Source: Choristocarpus tenellus KU-1152
Lineage: Eukaryota > Phaeophyceae
Length of the DNA stretch: 29,234 bases
Reading direction: 5' to 3'
NCBI GenBank assembly: GCA_964200185.2
Contig: CAXNAD020000111.1
Coordinates: 1 to 29,234, forward strand
Notes under the pieces: model-generated
Told to the model about the DNA's origin: nothing
Database searches by the model: none
Seen by the model: the letters and a program-made list of their open reading frames with translations, nothing else
Part shown: positions 8,170 through 18,479 of the stretch, piece after piece
Layout of the letters: each line of letters starts with the position of its first letter
Numbering within the stretch: position 1 is the stretch's first letter
Translations under genes and position numbers: made by a program

Positions 8170-10838
8170 TTGTCAATTGATGATATTGTGACTCAGGGCT
8201 ACGTGAATACAAGAACTACATAGACCTGCCCTTATGCGAGTAAAATGCACAATAAAGAAGAGAAAAGTAGCACCAGCCCACTAAATTTTCTGAGTGTTTT
8301 CCCAGTCATGACTTCTGCCTTTTCCTCTCATCCTACCCTCTTCAGAACTCCTAACAATCTCGCCAGCACTGCTTTTAGGGGAGAGGGAGTCCTGTTTGCG
8401 GTTTTTGTGCATGCTTTCATTGACTCCTCAAAAAATCCACGTCCTTGACTGGCTGCGGCTTCAATATTGTACCACAATAACAAGACTATGAGCTGCGAGA
8501 TCTCTTCAAAAATCTACAGGTAGAAGCAGTCTGAGGGCAAAAAAACATTCTTATGCTTTGTTCTGATCTCTCCAAGTAGCTTGCTTTTGCTGACCGACGT
8601 TGATTTGATGGATGACGTAAATGATGCTCAAAACGTCGTCCAGACATAGCCCCTACCAGGTCCAAGTGTGAAATATCCCGTATAATGGATTAGAAAGACC
8701 AGTCCAGGTCCGTCAGAAATCGTACCAGCAGATCAGGCCACAGGTCCACCTCGGTAATTCATTTCTTGGCATGGATGGTCCAGGCCCGCAAGGAGATATG
8801 TACCAGACCCTCCTAATCAATATTCACACGTACACCAAGTCTCCTTATACAAATATAGACTATTTACTACCATCCCTAACATACGCTATACAACATGAAG
8901 CATTATTTTCCTTGCAAATCTTCAGGCCCACAACTCACTCAGGAACCCAAGTCCTTTGTATATACCATCCACCTCCAGATTGGGTCATGATATGGGAGAG
9001 TTTGTACGATTGCCTATCTCTACTATCGATGAGCGAGGGGTTTTTTTGTCGGGAATTATGCTTGTTTATTTATTGTCTTTGACCATGGCACAAGTCCGTT
9101 GTGCGTTGTTTCTTCCTCTGACAATATCTACGAGATGATTGAGCACCATTCCACCATACATCAACGAATTATGAGTGTAATCCAATCAATTTCACATACA
9201 TGGAGGAGTATTGTAATGCATTGTCTAATCAGAGGAGAGTAGTGATGCAGGAATCTTTTCAACAGGGGTACAGGTATGTGGTTCTACAGCGATCGACATA
9301 CTCAGGTACAACTTTACCAACAAAGGGTTTAAGGGAAAGTAATCAACAAGCTCTGGAAAAAATTATTCCAATTCACATTGATTAGCAAGTCCTGATATCG
9401 TACAAAAGGAAAACGGGCACTAGTGTTGTTGTCATCCTGTTGTTCGTATCGTCATTGAGACCTTCACCAAATTCGCTAGCGTGTTCTGTTTGAAAGGTGC
9501 TAACACTGTTCAGTATCATCGTGTCTCTCCAATACGAAGTCAAAGCAGAGCAAAGTAGAGAGGTAGCAATAAAATATTTTTGGATATATTATTGAACAAA
9601 CGAGTCACTGTGATGATAGGCAACAGCAATTGTATACTTGTATGATGTAGTACCTGTAGTAGAATCAGATATGTTTCAGTTGACTATCATTTCCTATCCC
9701 AGCCAAGCTCGGTTCCAAGGACACCAATAACAAAGACCTGCACAACAGACAGAATATCTGTTACACCTACCACTCTTCTTCTCGTGTACTTTCCTTGTGT
9801 AAGTAAGAAAGTAGATCGGAGTACCTAGTTAGCCGGCAAAATGTCGGCAGAGCTTGACTTTCTTGGGTTGTTGGCATCATCACCCACGTGTATATGAAAA
9901 ATTACTGATCAAAGTAGAGGTTTTTTAGACCAAGAAGTGACGCTTATTGCTGGATTGCTTCCTCCACCTTACTTTTTTTTACTTGTCATAGCCCTCTTGC
10001 CCTACGAGCCTCCCTCTTTTGTTCTAATGGTAAACTGTTGCTGTGTTTCTTCAAGTTACCTCAAATTGTTATTTCACCTCACCTCCATTCAGATACAGAA
10101 ATAAATGTCCTACGAGCCTCAGGAGTATTTTTACGAGGGGGTCACATAATAGCAATTAGTGAATGTTGCAAGCAACCCCCTTCCTCAGTTATCTGGACAA
10201 GAAAGTACACTAAATGAGCAATTCAGTAAGGTTCTTGGGGTCATAGCCAAATGATATTTTCCAATGTAGAGGGTGGGCGATAGTGTGACGCCCCCAACAG
10301 CATGAGCGGCATGTGCAAACTCTGATTGGGAGGACGCAAAACGATAAATTTTTCAAAAAATATATATTTATCTTCATTAGCAGCCTAAAGCAACAAAGCA
10401 CATACATATACATATATTTCTGACCTTTTCTCTCACAGTCTACCACAGCATACATACAAAATATACTTTCTGCTGTACTACCACTCTCTACTAGCAAGTG
10501 CACTCAAAAACTAGGTACCTCTCTTGGTTGATGTCCACTAAATATATATACTAAAGACTCGGACACACTGAGCTAAGAATATTTTGCTTGATGTGTCAAG
10601 ATAAAATGATAAATTAAATAAGGGTGAAGATTGCATACATACACACTCCTCTCTAGCTCAACCAAAGCGAGTATGAACCAAACAAAATACTCAACGAACT
10701 ATACACGCAGTGAATATCAACATTAAGAAAGGATTACTGTGTAACAGAAATATGATCGAAATCCCTAAAAATCAGTCAACACGCTCAGAATGTCTTACTT
10801 GGTCAAGGTCTACTCAACACACACCAGTCTCTCCTAAG
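8170..10838. other. 2.7 kb without recognisable genes or repeats
   Basis: Many short open frames occur on both strands, none with a motif I know. The AT content is raised around 10350-10620. I saw no inverted termini of either MITE family, no LTR signature and no tandem array. If the LRR gene has a long 3' untranslated region or a further 3' exon, it would enter the right end of this stretch. Confidence 0.4.
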
Positions 10839-10844
10839 TTTATT
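10839..10844 (-). promoter_or_regulatory. Candidate polyadenylation signal AATAAA
   Basis: The minus strand reads AATAAA here, about 255 bases past the stop codon at 11099 of the LRR gene's last proposed exon. Distance and orientation are right for a 3' end. The hexamer is common by chance in AT-rich DNA, so this is only a candidate. Confidence 0.25.
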
Positions 10845-11098
10845 GGCCGCTCAAGTACAGGCAAGGCTGACCATCTGTGACCCTGCACTCTCAAAGTTCA
10901 AAATGGAGAATCCATCCTCACACGACACATCCTAGACGACACATCTCTTGTTGGAGCAGCTCATGCCGTCGCAGCAGTGCCTGGATTGTGAGCATGTAGG
11001 TCAACAAAATTCGATGAGTATACTACAGATGTCAATAGTGGATACAAGGATGTGGTGGGCATACTATGCTGCTCGCTACACTCTGTGCACAGGGCACT

Positions 11099-11394
11099 CT
11101 AAGTGTGATTGGAAATTCGTTTTGAGGACAACATAAGACTCAACTGAGAACGCCCAATGTAATCATGATTGGCATGACCAGACATTTTTGAAAGGAATTC
11201 AAGCCAAATATTGAAGGCTAGAGAGCTGTGAATGGCGACATCGTACCAGTCTTTCTTGCACTTCTTTCCCATCTTGTTGCAGCACCTTCCTGCCCTGCAC
11301 TTTGCCTTCTTGTTTTTGTTGGTGTCATGGCAACACTGCTTCTTCGAGGTACATGTTCCATTGCCCAGAGGGATGCACATGTCAGTATCAAGAC
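11099..11394 (-). CDS. LRR gene: knottin-like cysteine-rich exon, probably last
   Basis: Acceptor GAAATACCAG, phase 1 in, which joins the preceding exon to restore a Gly codon. The first 45 or so residues contain MCIPLGNGTCTSKKQCC and, after a lysine-rich loop, KCRAGRCCNKMGKKC. That is eight cysteines spaced C-x7-C-x5-CC-x10-C-x4-CC-x6-C, similar to inhibitor-cystine-knot or Dickkopf-N-like folds. Only the spacing is visible, so the fold is inferred. The frame stays open to a TGA-free end at 11099 (stop TAG-type position 11099-11101). A possible internal donor at 11246 (GACTG|GTACGA) would end the exon at 11247 instead, so further exons cannot be excluded. Confidence 0.55.
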
Positions 11395-14300
11395 CTGGTA
11401 TTTCAAGGGATGGGAGGTTATGTCTAACTTGAGTAACACTGTAAAGTGGGCTCATGTAGTGACTGCACAATGTGATGAGGGATCGGTGGACAGGTATCTC
11501 TCAGTTACATGCAGTGGTGAAGGCTTGTCCAAAAGAACCTCATTCCACATTGAAACACGGTCAAAAGACTCAAGATAACAGTAAAAGACAGTATTTTGCT
11601 CATACCACAGAGGCAAATATTTCCCAAAGCACATAGTCCTGTACTCGGAGCTCCATGGTTGTTCCTACAATATAGTGAACTTGGTGCTCAGCCGCGTGGT
11701 AATATGGGAACAAGGCAGACACCTGAGCGTAAAATACAGGATCATCTCCAGGAGATGTTAATGAAGTTCCTAGGCATTGACGTGTATATGACAAAGGCAC
11801 TTTAGCGAGGAGCACTTGCAACTCAAAACACATATCACATCATGTTTCTTCTTAGTCATCACCTGGCTCATCTGTGCATTCATATCCTGTGGTGCCTGGG
11901 GTGCACACTTGAGAGCCACACATATTGGATATAATGACGCTGTAGTTCGAGTAGTCAATAAGCTCACATCCTGCATCACAACAAAGTGGTGGTGGCATGG
12001 CGCTCGTTGTTGTATCGGTGGCAGACAAAAAATATGGACTCCGTGCCCTTGATTCCCATAACAAAGGTAGAAAAGCTACCAAATATAACACAGTGCTGTA
12101 GTGGAAGAATAGTGTTCGATGAAGAACGTTGGGACTCACCGCATGTTCCCGTCTCACTGCCATTTTCTGGCCAGAATACCTTTGGGCTGCGAAAAAAGCA
12201 TCGATGATCGAGGATGGGACAACATGTGACGTCAAGAAAAATTGTAAGATAATGCACGGAAACGTGGAAGGTTGTATATGAGCCTTTAACTATCAGGGAA
12301 AAAACATTCTTGACTGATTTTCGAAGAAACCACAGTGGTGTACTGCCTTGGCATCCATCTGCAAAGAAAAACTCACCCATTCACATCAGGTCTGCATTGA
12401 AGGTTGAGGTTTCCGTCAAACTGTCCACCAAGAAGGCTATCCCAGCCATGTCCGACAGATGCAATGGCACAGGGAAGTTCAGAGAGTTGACATCATTATA
12501 TATATTTGATTTACGTAATAATAATGTACTCAAGGTTTCTATTTTTCTTGTTCACCATTGAAGGGCAGGGGGAGGTAGATATTGCCGAAGTGACAGCAAG
12601 ACAAGATGACAAATGGTTCCTCATTAGCAAGTACACATGGAGGCACTACACTAAATCACAATGGGTCCATACCACTTTGCTGCAAGATCGGGGAGTTAGA
12701 AATACATAAAAAGCATAGAAATACCATGTAGTTCCCTGACAAAAGAGATTGACCTTGCCAGCGATTTGGTTGGACTACCAGTTTGCATCTTGCCCTAAAA
12801 CCCAGGTATATACTCTTGATATGGTCACTCACAGTGTGCCAAGAGCAGGTAAGTCAGCAAAAATCCCCTTTGGCAGTGTCGTCAAAGCGTTTTGATGGAG
12901 GTATCTGGAAAGGTATGGTTGCACAACGGGGAGCACCATAGCAACAAAATAGCAGGCGTTCCAGGCACAGGACAAGGAGACGGGGTATTTGTATATCTTC
13001 CACAGGTTAGCATCATTTACTGCACCAACGGGTTCGCAGTCTCTTCTACTTAGGGGGCAAGCAGAGGACACAGGAACTAGTGGAGTAAGTCCTTAGGAAG
13101 AAATGCAGGTAGATAAGCACGCAATATGCAATGCCACTCACAGAGCTTCAAGCTTCAGCAGACCCTCAAACACTCCATTGGGAAGGTGGGTCAGGGCGTT
13201 GCTGTGCAGAAACCTTTATGGAAGGGTGGTGTGAGGTAAGAATGAAACGTCACATGAGGTATGCATCTGCAGTACAATCTCGTAGATGTTCAAAAGCACA
13301 CCAAGGTTGGGACGTGACGACCCAACTGGTTGCGTACGGGTTTAATGCGAAAAAGACGTTTTTAGGTACAGCAAAATGCATCTGATGTCTATCTATTCTA
13401 CAGGATCTCACCTCAACAAAGTGTCCATATAATATCAATATGCTAAAGACACAAGTTCCAAAAGCAAAAGAACAGATTTGTGTCTGTTCGATTATCAATA
13501 AGTGCCATACTCACAATTCATGTAGCTCCCCCAGACCATAGAATATCTCTTTTGGAACTGTCGACAGGTGGTTATGGTCGATCTCCCTGATGGCATGCAC
13601 AGGGTAGGGGTTCATTTTTTTTGTCATTCTAGCTTCACCTGGAACAAGTGAGATGGGCAGTTCATACCAACCACGAGTACCAGCTAGGCAACAGTAGTGT
13701 TCTGTGTTGTTGAGGGTAGCCAGATCATTGCCTGTCATCATGTCCAACCGCTTGACCAAGGGTGCTCTGGGACTCAACATTGAGACCATGTGCTATCAAA
13801 GGATCGATTTTGGACGTGCAATGAGAAAGCTATGATGTCAGGTCAGTGAATTTTGCAACACCTTCTCTGCAAGCGCTACCCATGAGTGTCTTGCACCAGG
13901 CATGCGCAAGATCATTTTGGTGTTGCAAATGGTCTCAAAACTGGATAAGTCCTCACAGAAACCAACCGATCTAATAACATGTCACAATACCGTACAGCAC
14001 TCACAACTGCTTCAAGCTGCTCATACCCAGGAATAACCCTTCTTTTAAATTTCTGAGCTTGTTTTTGTGTAGATACCTGGTAGGCAGAGAAAATGGATCA
14101 AACCAGACATCAACATGGTGAGTGGGAAACGTGTCACATTGTTGGTTCATGAATTCTCTGCTGATGTGAATAGGATCTTCCACTACTGTGCCATCATGCA
14201 GCGCAGACAGAATGTATTGCCCTAGGCTTCAGAGGTGGGACAACAGCAATCCATTCTGTGCTTCATTTTTTGTTTAGGATGTAACTCCCGAACACGAGAT

Positions 14301-14904
14301 ATTTCGGGGGTTTGCGCGTTAAATCTGAAGCAACTATTCACTTATCACATAGGGAAATACTGAGCATCTCGTTTTGTTTCAGCACTGGTCGAAACAAATC
14401 ATGATCACTTACAACTTTGTGATGCTCGCCACCCCCCGAGTTTCAATGCAGGCCCTGATGGCATCCATATCATCATCTTCTAGTCCACAGGTGGATAGAT
14501 CACTTGCAATAACGGAGAAAAGTGGAAGATTACATTTGATAGAATCTGCAAGTATTGTATTTGAGGTGTATGGAATTCGGTTGAAAGGCTGTGAAGTTTC
14601 GGTTATTTTGAAGAATAAACTTTCATGAAATTGATCGTAACAGCATCCAAACAACCCTAACAATACATCACGGGCAATTATGCCTTACTTAGGCATGATT
14701 CAACTATGAGAAAGAGGCGATAGAAGTTACAGATAATACCTATACTTACAGGATGGTATCAGTAGCTGAACCACACCGGTAGTTGCTATCCTCTACAGCT
14801 GTGAGACAACCTGCTTGATCAGATCCATCGACAGGTAAGGGAGAAGACGAGTATAGGGAAGGATTTGTTTCGTATGCTTGGTAATATTTTGTCGCAATCA
14901 TTGG
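11099..14904 (-). CDS. Spliced leucine-rich-repeat protein gene (overview)
   Basis: Proposed exons in coding order: 14904-14750, 14619-14413, 14076-14005, 13586-13515, 13213-13142, 12904-12833, 12436-12377 (uncertain), 12186-12140, 11970-11863 and 11394-11099. All listed junctions keep one reading frame. Introns are about 130-470 nt, with GTGAGT, GTAAGT or GTGATG donors and NAG acceptors. The product would be a linker region, a cysteine-bearing cap, at least four typical 24-residue LRRs of the LPxxxFxxLxxL type, then a cysteine-rich tail. The cysteine pairs and the extracellular-style LRR suggest a secreted or surface protein. No signal peptide or membrane anchor has been placed, so localisation is inferred. 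From memory, brown-algal candidate immune receptors also have one LRR per 72-nt phase-2 exon, but no ROCO or NB-ARC domain is seen here. The start codon is not determined. Confidence 0.7.
11863..11970 (-). CDS. LRR gene: cysteine-rich exon (108 nt)
   Basis: Acceptor TTGTGATGCAG, donor GAGCCAG|GTGATGAC, 108 nt, phase 1-1. It contains CELIDYSNYSVIISNMCGSQ and then VCTPGTTGYECTDEP, giving four cysteines and an NYS sequon. The spacing resembles small disulfide-bonded modules. I do not assign a named domain. Confidence 0.55.
12140..12186 (-). CDS. LRR gene: short post-LRR exon (47 nt)
   Basis: Acceptor TTTTTTCGCAG, donor CATGCG|GTGAGTCC. Read from phase 2 it gives PKVFWPENGSETGTC and ends in phase 1. 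It therefore converts the phase-2 LRR exons to the phase-1 cysteine-rich exons that follow. An N-glycosylation-type site (NGS) and one cysteine support an extracellular protein. Confidence 0.55.
12377..12436 (-). CDS. LRR gene: uncertain 60-nt exon
   Basis: The donor AATGG|GTGAGTTTTT is strong. With the acceptor GGGATAG the exon is 60 nt, phase 2-2, and reads LLGGQFDGNLNLQCRPDVN. Both neighbours fit its phase, so it can be included or skipped. The same frame stays open for about 19 more codons upstream (to 12493, including PCAIASVGHGWD), but no AG acceptor lies there. Either the acceptor used is the weak one, or this is an old exon with a damaged splice site. Confidence 0.4.
12833..12904 (-). 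CDS. LRR exon 4 of 4 (72 nt)
   Basis: Acceptor CTTTCCAG, donor CACT|GTGAGTGACC, 72 nt, phase 2-2. It encodes YLHQNALTTLPKGIFADLPA then LGT. It shares the LHxNALTxLPxGxF core with exon 3, which suggests that adjacent exons arose by duplication. Confidence 0.88.
13142..13213 (-). CDS. LRR exon 3 of 4 (72 nt)
   Basis: Acceptor TTCCATAAAG, donor CTCT|GTGAGTGG, 72 nt, phase 2-2. It encodes FLHSNALTHLPNGVFEGLLK then LEA. The exon has no in-frame ATG and is too short to show up as an open frame on its own. I found it by looking for the 72-nt pattern between its neighbours. Confidence 0.88.
13515..13586 (-). CDS. LRR exon 2 of 4 (72 nt)
   Basis: Acceptor GCCATCAG, donor GAATT|GTGAGTATGG, 72 nt, phase 2-2. 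It encodes EIDHNHLSTVPKEIFYGLGE then LHE. The first residue pair is polar (EID instead of a typical LxL), which is slightly unusual, but the HNHL-STVP-EIF-GL core is a standard LRR. Confidence 0.88.
14005..14076 (-). CDS. LRR exon 1 of 4 (72 nt)
   Basis: Acceptor CCTACCAG, donor CAGTT|GTGAGTGC, exactly 72 nt, phase 2 at both ends. It encodes one repeat, YLHKNKLRNLKEGLFLGMSS then LKQ, with the conserved Asn of the LxxNxL motif and Phe and Leu at the usual buried positions. Confidence 0.88.
14413..14619 (-). CDS. LRR gene: N-terminal cap exon
   Basis: The 3' edge is a clear donor, AAGTT|GTAAGTGATC, in phase 2, the phase needed by the first 72-nt LRR exon. The frame contains KCNLPLFSVIASDLSTCGLE and then DDDMDAIRACIETRGVASIT. 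This is a cysteine-bearing segment that reads into the LxxLxL start of the next repeat, as expected for an N-terminal LRR cap. The acceptor at 14620 (ATGAAAG) is weak and was chosen because it keeps phase. The true start may differ. Confidence 0.6.
14750..14904 (-). CDS. LRR gene: candidate upstream exon (linker region)
   Basis: Bounded by the acceptor CCTCCTGTAG and the strong donor CCT|GTAAGTATAGG. It is 155 nt, phase 0 in and phase 2 out. The translation contains PLPVDGSDQAGCLTAVEDSN and then YRCGSATDTI, with two cysteines, so it looks like an extracellular linker. An in-frame TAG precedes the acceptor, so the exon cannot extend further upstream. An ATG lies at its second codon, so initiation here is possible but would leave no signal peptide. 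Confidence 0.5.
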
Positions 14905-15822
14905 CTACAGGAGGTATGTCCATCTGGTCAGAACAAGATATGGAGGACACCAACTTCGTCACATGGGGAAAGATGGATATTCAGCACAAAAGGTGATAAG
15001 ATGTTTGTAGCTTGTCCTGTGCTGAGCTCCTGCGCATGGTATGCAAGCAGTAAATATGTGGGGATTTTTTCATTGTAGATACCGAGACCAGCTGATAGGT
15101 TGTTCAGTACAAGACCTCTGCCATACACCCAATTCATTAGGTAGGTAGTACTAGTATAGACCTATCGAATGTAGACTTAATTGATTCGAATCCAGTATTA
15201 CCGCACGAGTTTTCGGAGAAGCGATACCAACAAGACTGTGATTTGGCACACAACTGGAGAATGCATGTATCCGACCATTCTGAGGTGCGACTGTTACTGG
15301 CCAAGACTGGACGGGGATGTACCAAGGGCAGCTACCTCTACCGCTGCAGCCTTACCGGGGAGGAATATTAGTCATCCGCTTCAAACATACCTTTAATGTC
15401 GTGTGCGAACCCGCCAAGTGTTTGTAGGGTGATCGCAAGAAATCCCAAAATTCTTGCGAGAGTCATGGTACTCCAATCGTGGTAACGGAGATACGTACTC
15501 TTTTCTTGGCTGTGCCCCTTCTTTGCTGTACAGCAAGTGTAGCGAGTGATTGATCCTTCGAGTGGTGGTTCGCTAGTCGGACAGGTGACGACGAAGGACA
15601 GGATGATGACGAAGAGTTCTTAAGTGATGCGTTTTTTTGTCGTTAGGTAGACTGAACTTGTGACGTTGACAGTGACAGGCATGTGAAGACACCAATAACA
15701 ACATAAGATCTTTCGATACGAATGGTATGGAAGAAGGATCTGAGCACTTGGAGGTGTAAGCTTGAACGATGAAAGGCATGCTGTGACATTATGGATGTGG
15801 TCGGTCATTTCAAGGTACTCAC

Positions 15823-15932
15823 CTCTCCGAAAAACGTAGCACAAAAACAACAGGTCTTGTTTGTTCAACACCAACAGGACGATAGCAAATACACCAGAAG
15901 GAGTGTAGTGGTAGGTAATTAAATGGTACGTT
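15823..15932 (-). CDS. Candidate internal exon (110 nt), possibly of the LRR gene
   Basis: Very good splice boundaries: acceptor TTCCTCCCCTTCACAG and donor CGGAGAG|GTGAGTACC. Two frames are open throughout. One gives YHYTPSGVFAIVLLVLNKQD, a hydrophobic stretch that could be part of a membrane or signal segment. The other gives FWCICYRPVGVEQTRPVVFV. The correct frame cannot be fixed without the flanking exons. Confidence 0.4.
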
Positions 15933-16246
15933 CTGTGAAGGGGAGGAATGCAATTTGTGGTGGAGGAATGATGCCTTATCCCTCCATATGCCAGTGAGCT
16001 GGGAGAAGCTAACTTCTTACCGTTGAAATTCGGAATTTTAAGCGGGGAAAAGATATTCCTACTCTTCTAAAATGCTGAAATAGATTCAGTCGTTATTATT
16101 CCATAGATTTTGAAACAGCTAGTCGTGGGACTGTTTGCTGAAGTGGAACAGTGGTATCTAAATGTTGTATAAAATTCAGATGGCAGAAGATGACCCAGCA
16201 TAATTGGTTGGACATATCCCCACTAATTGTATACTCTCTCTCACTA

Positions 16247-16398
16247 GTCACGTCAATCTTGAGTTTCCCATTTCATTAATTTCAGGACAACAGTCCATCT
16301 GTTTATCCTCCACCTTGAAGGAGTCAGGAAACCGGTCCAGCCAGGTTTCGATCGTGCAACCTCTGGTAGTGTAAACCATTTGAGATATCACTGTTTCA
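16247..16398 (-). CDS. Candidate internal exon with cysteines
   Basis: Follows the acceptor CTTTTGCCCTGCAG. In phase 2 it reads MVYTTRGCTIETWLDRFPDS and then KVEDKQMDCCPEINEMG, with a C...CC pattern that suits an extracellular protein. A TGA closes the frame just past 16250. A weak donor (GAC|GTGACT) at that point would keep phase 2. It could be an N-terminal exon of the LRR gene or belong to another gene. Confidence 0.35.
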
Positions 16399-17569
16399 CT
16401 GCAGGGCAAAAGAGGCGAGTAGAGTAGTAGTCTAATCGTAGGATTAGGTTGATGTGTTGACTTATCCCCCAATGGGTTCGACGATGATCACACCACTCCT
16501 CTGTTTCCTCCCTCGAATCCTTGTGGTGTAGACATGTCGGAATCCCTTTCCAAGGAAGCATGTCACATTGTTTGTCTGAGTCTTCCACGTCTTTGTGTCT
16601 TGTAGGTATAGATGAGGACTGACGTTGATGGGGTTGAGGGTCCCAGTATTTGTAGAGGGAGAAAGTCCTCAATTTTGTACCTGAGTGATGAGGACACTGC
16701 AACGCTTGCACAGCATACACTACATAGTACAGGATTGAATAGTCTGCATTGGCACAGTGTATTTTAAAAAATATATTTGTGTAATGGAAATATTGTAGTA
16801 CCATACATACATCACCCACAAGTAGTAGGTTGTGTGAAGGGTGAGGAGAATGCCGTTTGTAACAATAGTTGATACCTACATTAGGTTGGGGAAAATATTA
16901 TTCGTAGCCTTTTCAACTGAAAATAACCTTCAACGATACAGTTCCCCACCATCTAGAGGACAAGATGTTAAACACATTTTCGATGCACCAGTTATATATA
17001 GGAGATTGAAATAGAAACCAGACAACATATTAATAACCAGACCCCCATAACGTATCCATAATACCATACATATATAACCACAACCCTAATCTAACCACAA
17101 CCTGCCGTAGCCCTACCCCCCCAGAATCATTACGAAAATAATACACGAGGGATATGTATGTATATTACTATTGGGGTTTGGTTGATACCACATCACTTGT
17201 TTCCTCTTTCAATTTTCCTCATATATAATACAATAACAAATTTCACCTCAGGATTTACTAATATTTTCATTACCATTTTTAGATGTATGAATACTAATAT
17301 TAAAAAAATTGTCGCCATTATGTTCATCACCATCACATTGCTGCGAGGGATCATGCAATCATTATTGAGAACATCGTCCAAAAAAGAAGGCAACATACAC
17401 ACACTATTTGAGAAATGGAGAATAGAGGTAAGGGCTAAAAAGAAAAACAAACAGGTGCGAGAAAAAAGAATATAAACCACCCAAAAAACATACGGGGAAA
17501 AGACCAGAAATTGAATACAAGAGAAGTCAACCCCCCAAAAATAAATGTCATTCAGCAGACAAACTGATG
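16399..17569. other. No confirmed gene
   Basis: On the minus strand, 16660-16480 reads WKTQTNNVTCFLGKG and VYTTRIRGRKQRSG, with an N-glycosylation sequon. It may be a further exon, but I could not find matching splice sites. From about 16830 to 17560 the sequence is AT-rich, with A-runs on the plus strand. The long minus-strand frame there is hydrophobic because of composition, not because of a recognisable protein. Confidence 0.35.
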
Positions 17570-17910
17570 CAACTAACAGTGGTGTTGGTGGTATTGGTGG
17601 TGTGCAACTGACAGAGCAAATAGGAGCCTCTGCTTCCCCACGGTACGTTGATACTCTCTTGATTATAACAAGATCCTTGAAGATGGTCGGGTCAGAAGTG
17701 AACTTGCCATACTTAACACTGCAGTGAAGAAGATGTTGAACAGGATTGGAGCAAGAACACAAACCTAAAAGCAAGAACACATCCCTGGTGAAGGCCCTGT
17801 CCAACCTCAAATGAGTCTGTGCACTCGCTGTGATCGATGTAAGCACATGTCCTCATGCCAATGTGGAATTGACGGAGATGGCAGAAATCATCCCCAAACG
17901 TGCTTTCCAT
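17570..17910 (-). pseudogene. LINE-type reverse transcriptase fragment
   Basis: The minus strand reads QFHIGMRTCAYIDHSECTDS and then FEVGQGLHQGCVLA, the conserved finger/palm segment just upstream of the YADD box in non-LTR reverse transcriptases (usual form RQGCVLAPLLFN-FF). A 20-bp partial duplication of the segment encoding CVLA (AGCAAGAACACA twice, 17743-17780) breaks the frame. After it, a second frame gives NIFFTAVL-like wording and then FTSDPTIFKDLV. The catalytic YADD box is not seen, so the fragment ends or decays before it. It is inactive. Confidence 0.7.
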
Positions 17911-18479
17911 CTAAAGTAGCTGAGGTTAGCACGGCAGTGGGAGTCGTGACTCATGGGACTGGCCGCGACCGTAGGCAGATCCGTGACCCAGACATTTTGA
18001 AACAGTTCGTGGCCATGGACTGGCCCTGATGGAATCTACATTGGCAAAGACAAAAACAACAAGTTGGCAGCCATGGACGTGCCCTGTAAGAAAAATATAT
18101 TTTTTATGGCCGGGCAGGCAATAAGACAAACTTGTTGTCAAGTTACATAGGCAAGACATATCCCTTCGATCCTCTGAGGTATTATTATGGAAGGAACTCC
18201 CATCCTCTTCAATATCTTCTTCACTGCTTGATGCTAAGTGTAGGGGTTAAAGGACCTCACCTCTAACCCGACTATCCGCAAGGAAGGACGTTGCTGTCAT
18301 CAAGAGTTGATACGAATAACCAGCTCAGAGGAGGAGGAACAATAGGGCGTGGGATAAGACCTGAGCGACTCTTTTGGTGCATGCTTTTGTGCTGGTGATG
18401 CGGGGATTGTCTCTAAGGTCCAACAAGGATATTGGACCAATACGATGACGACGATTGTGAAATTGCCCGGATCCTTCAG
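17911..18479. other. No gene recognised; short internal repeat
   Basis: Upstream of the LINE fragment. GTGGCCATGGACTGGCCCTG and GGCAGCCATGGACGTGCCCTG occur 55 bp apart (about 18008 and 18066), a small imperfect direct repeat. No domain, splice-bounded exon or transposon terminus was seen. Confidence 0.35.

Noticed and set aside
11228-11578. Plus-strand frames of 116 and 66 codons
   Set aside because: They are antisense shadows of the cysteine-rich exon on the minus strand, which has better splice sites and motif content.
12384-12460. Minus-strand reading with MAGIAFLVDSLTETSTFNAD
   Set aside because: It reads well, but it ends in a TGA just before the donor and has no in-phase acceptor. The overlapping frame with LLGGQFDGNLNLQC fits the splice phases.
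17085-17125. CCCTAA-like words suggesting telomeric repeat
   Set aside because: Only one or two isolated words in a C-rich and AT-rich stretch, with no tandem array.
17193-17846. Long minus-strand frame of 217 codons with hydrophobic C-terminal half
   Set aside because: Its first part is LINE sequence shifted by the 20-bp duplication, and the rest is translated AT-rich DNA. The apparent membrane segments come from composition.
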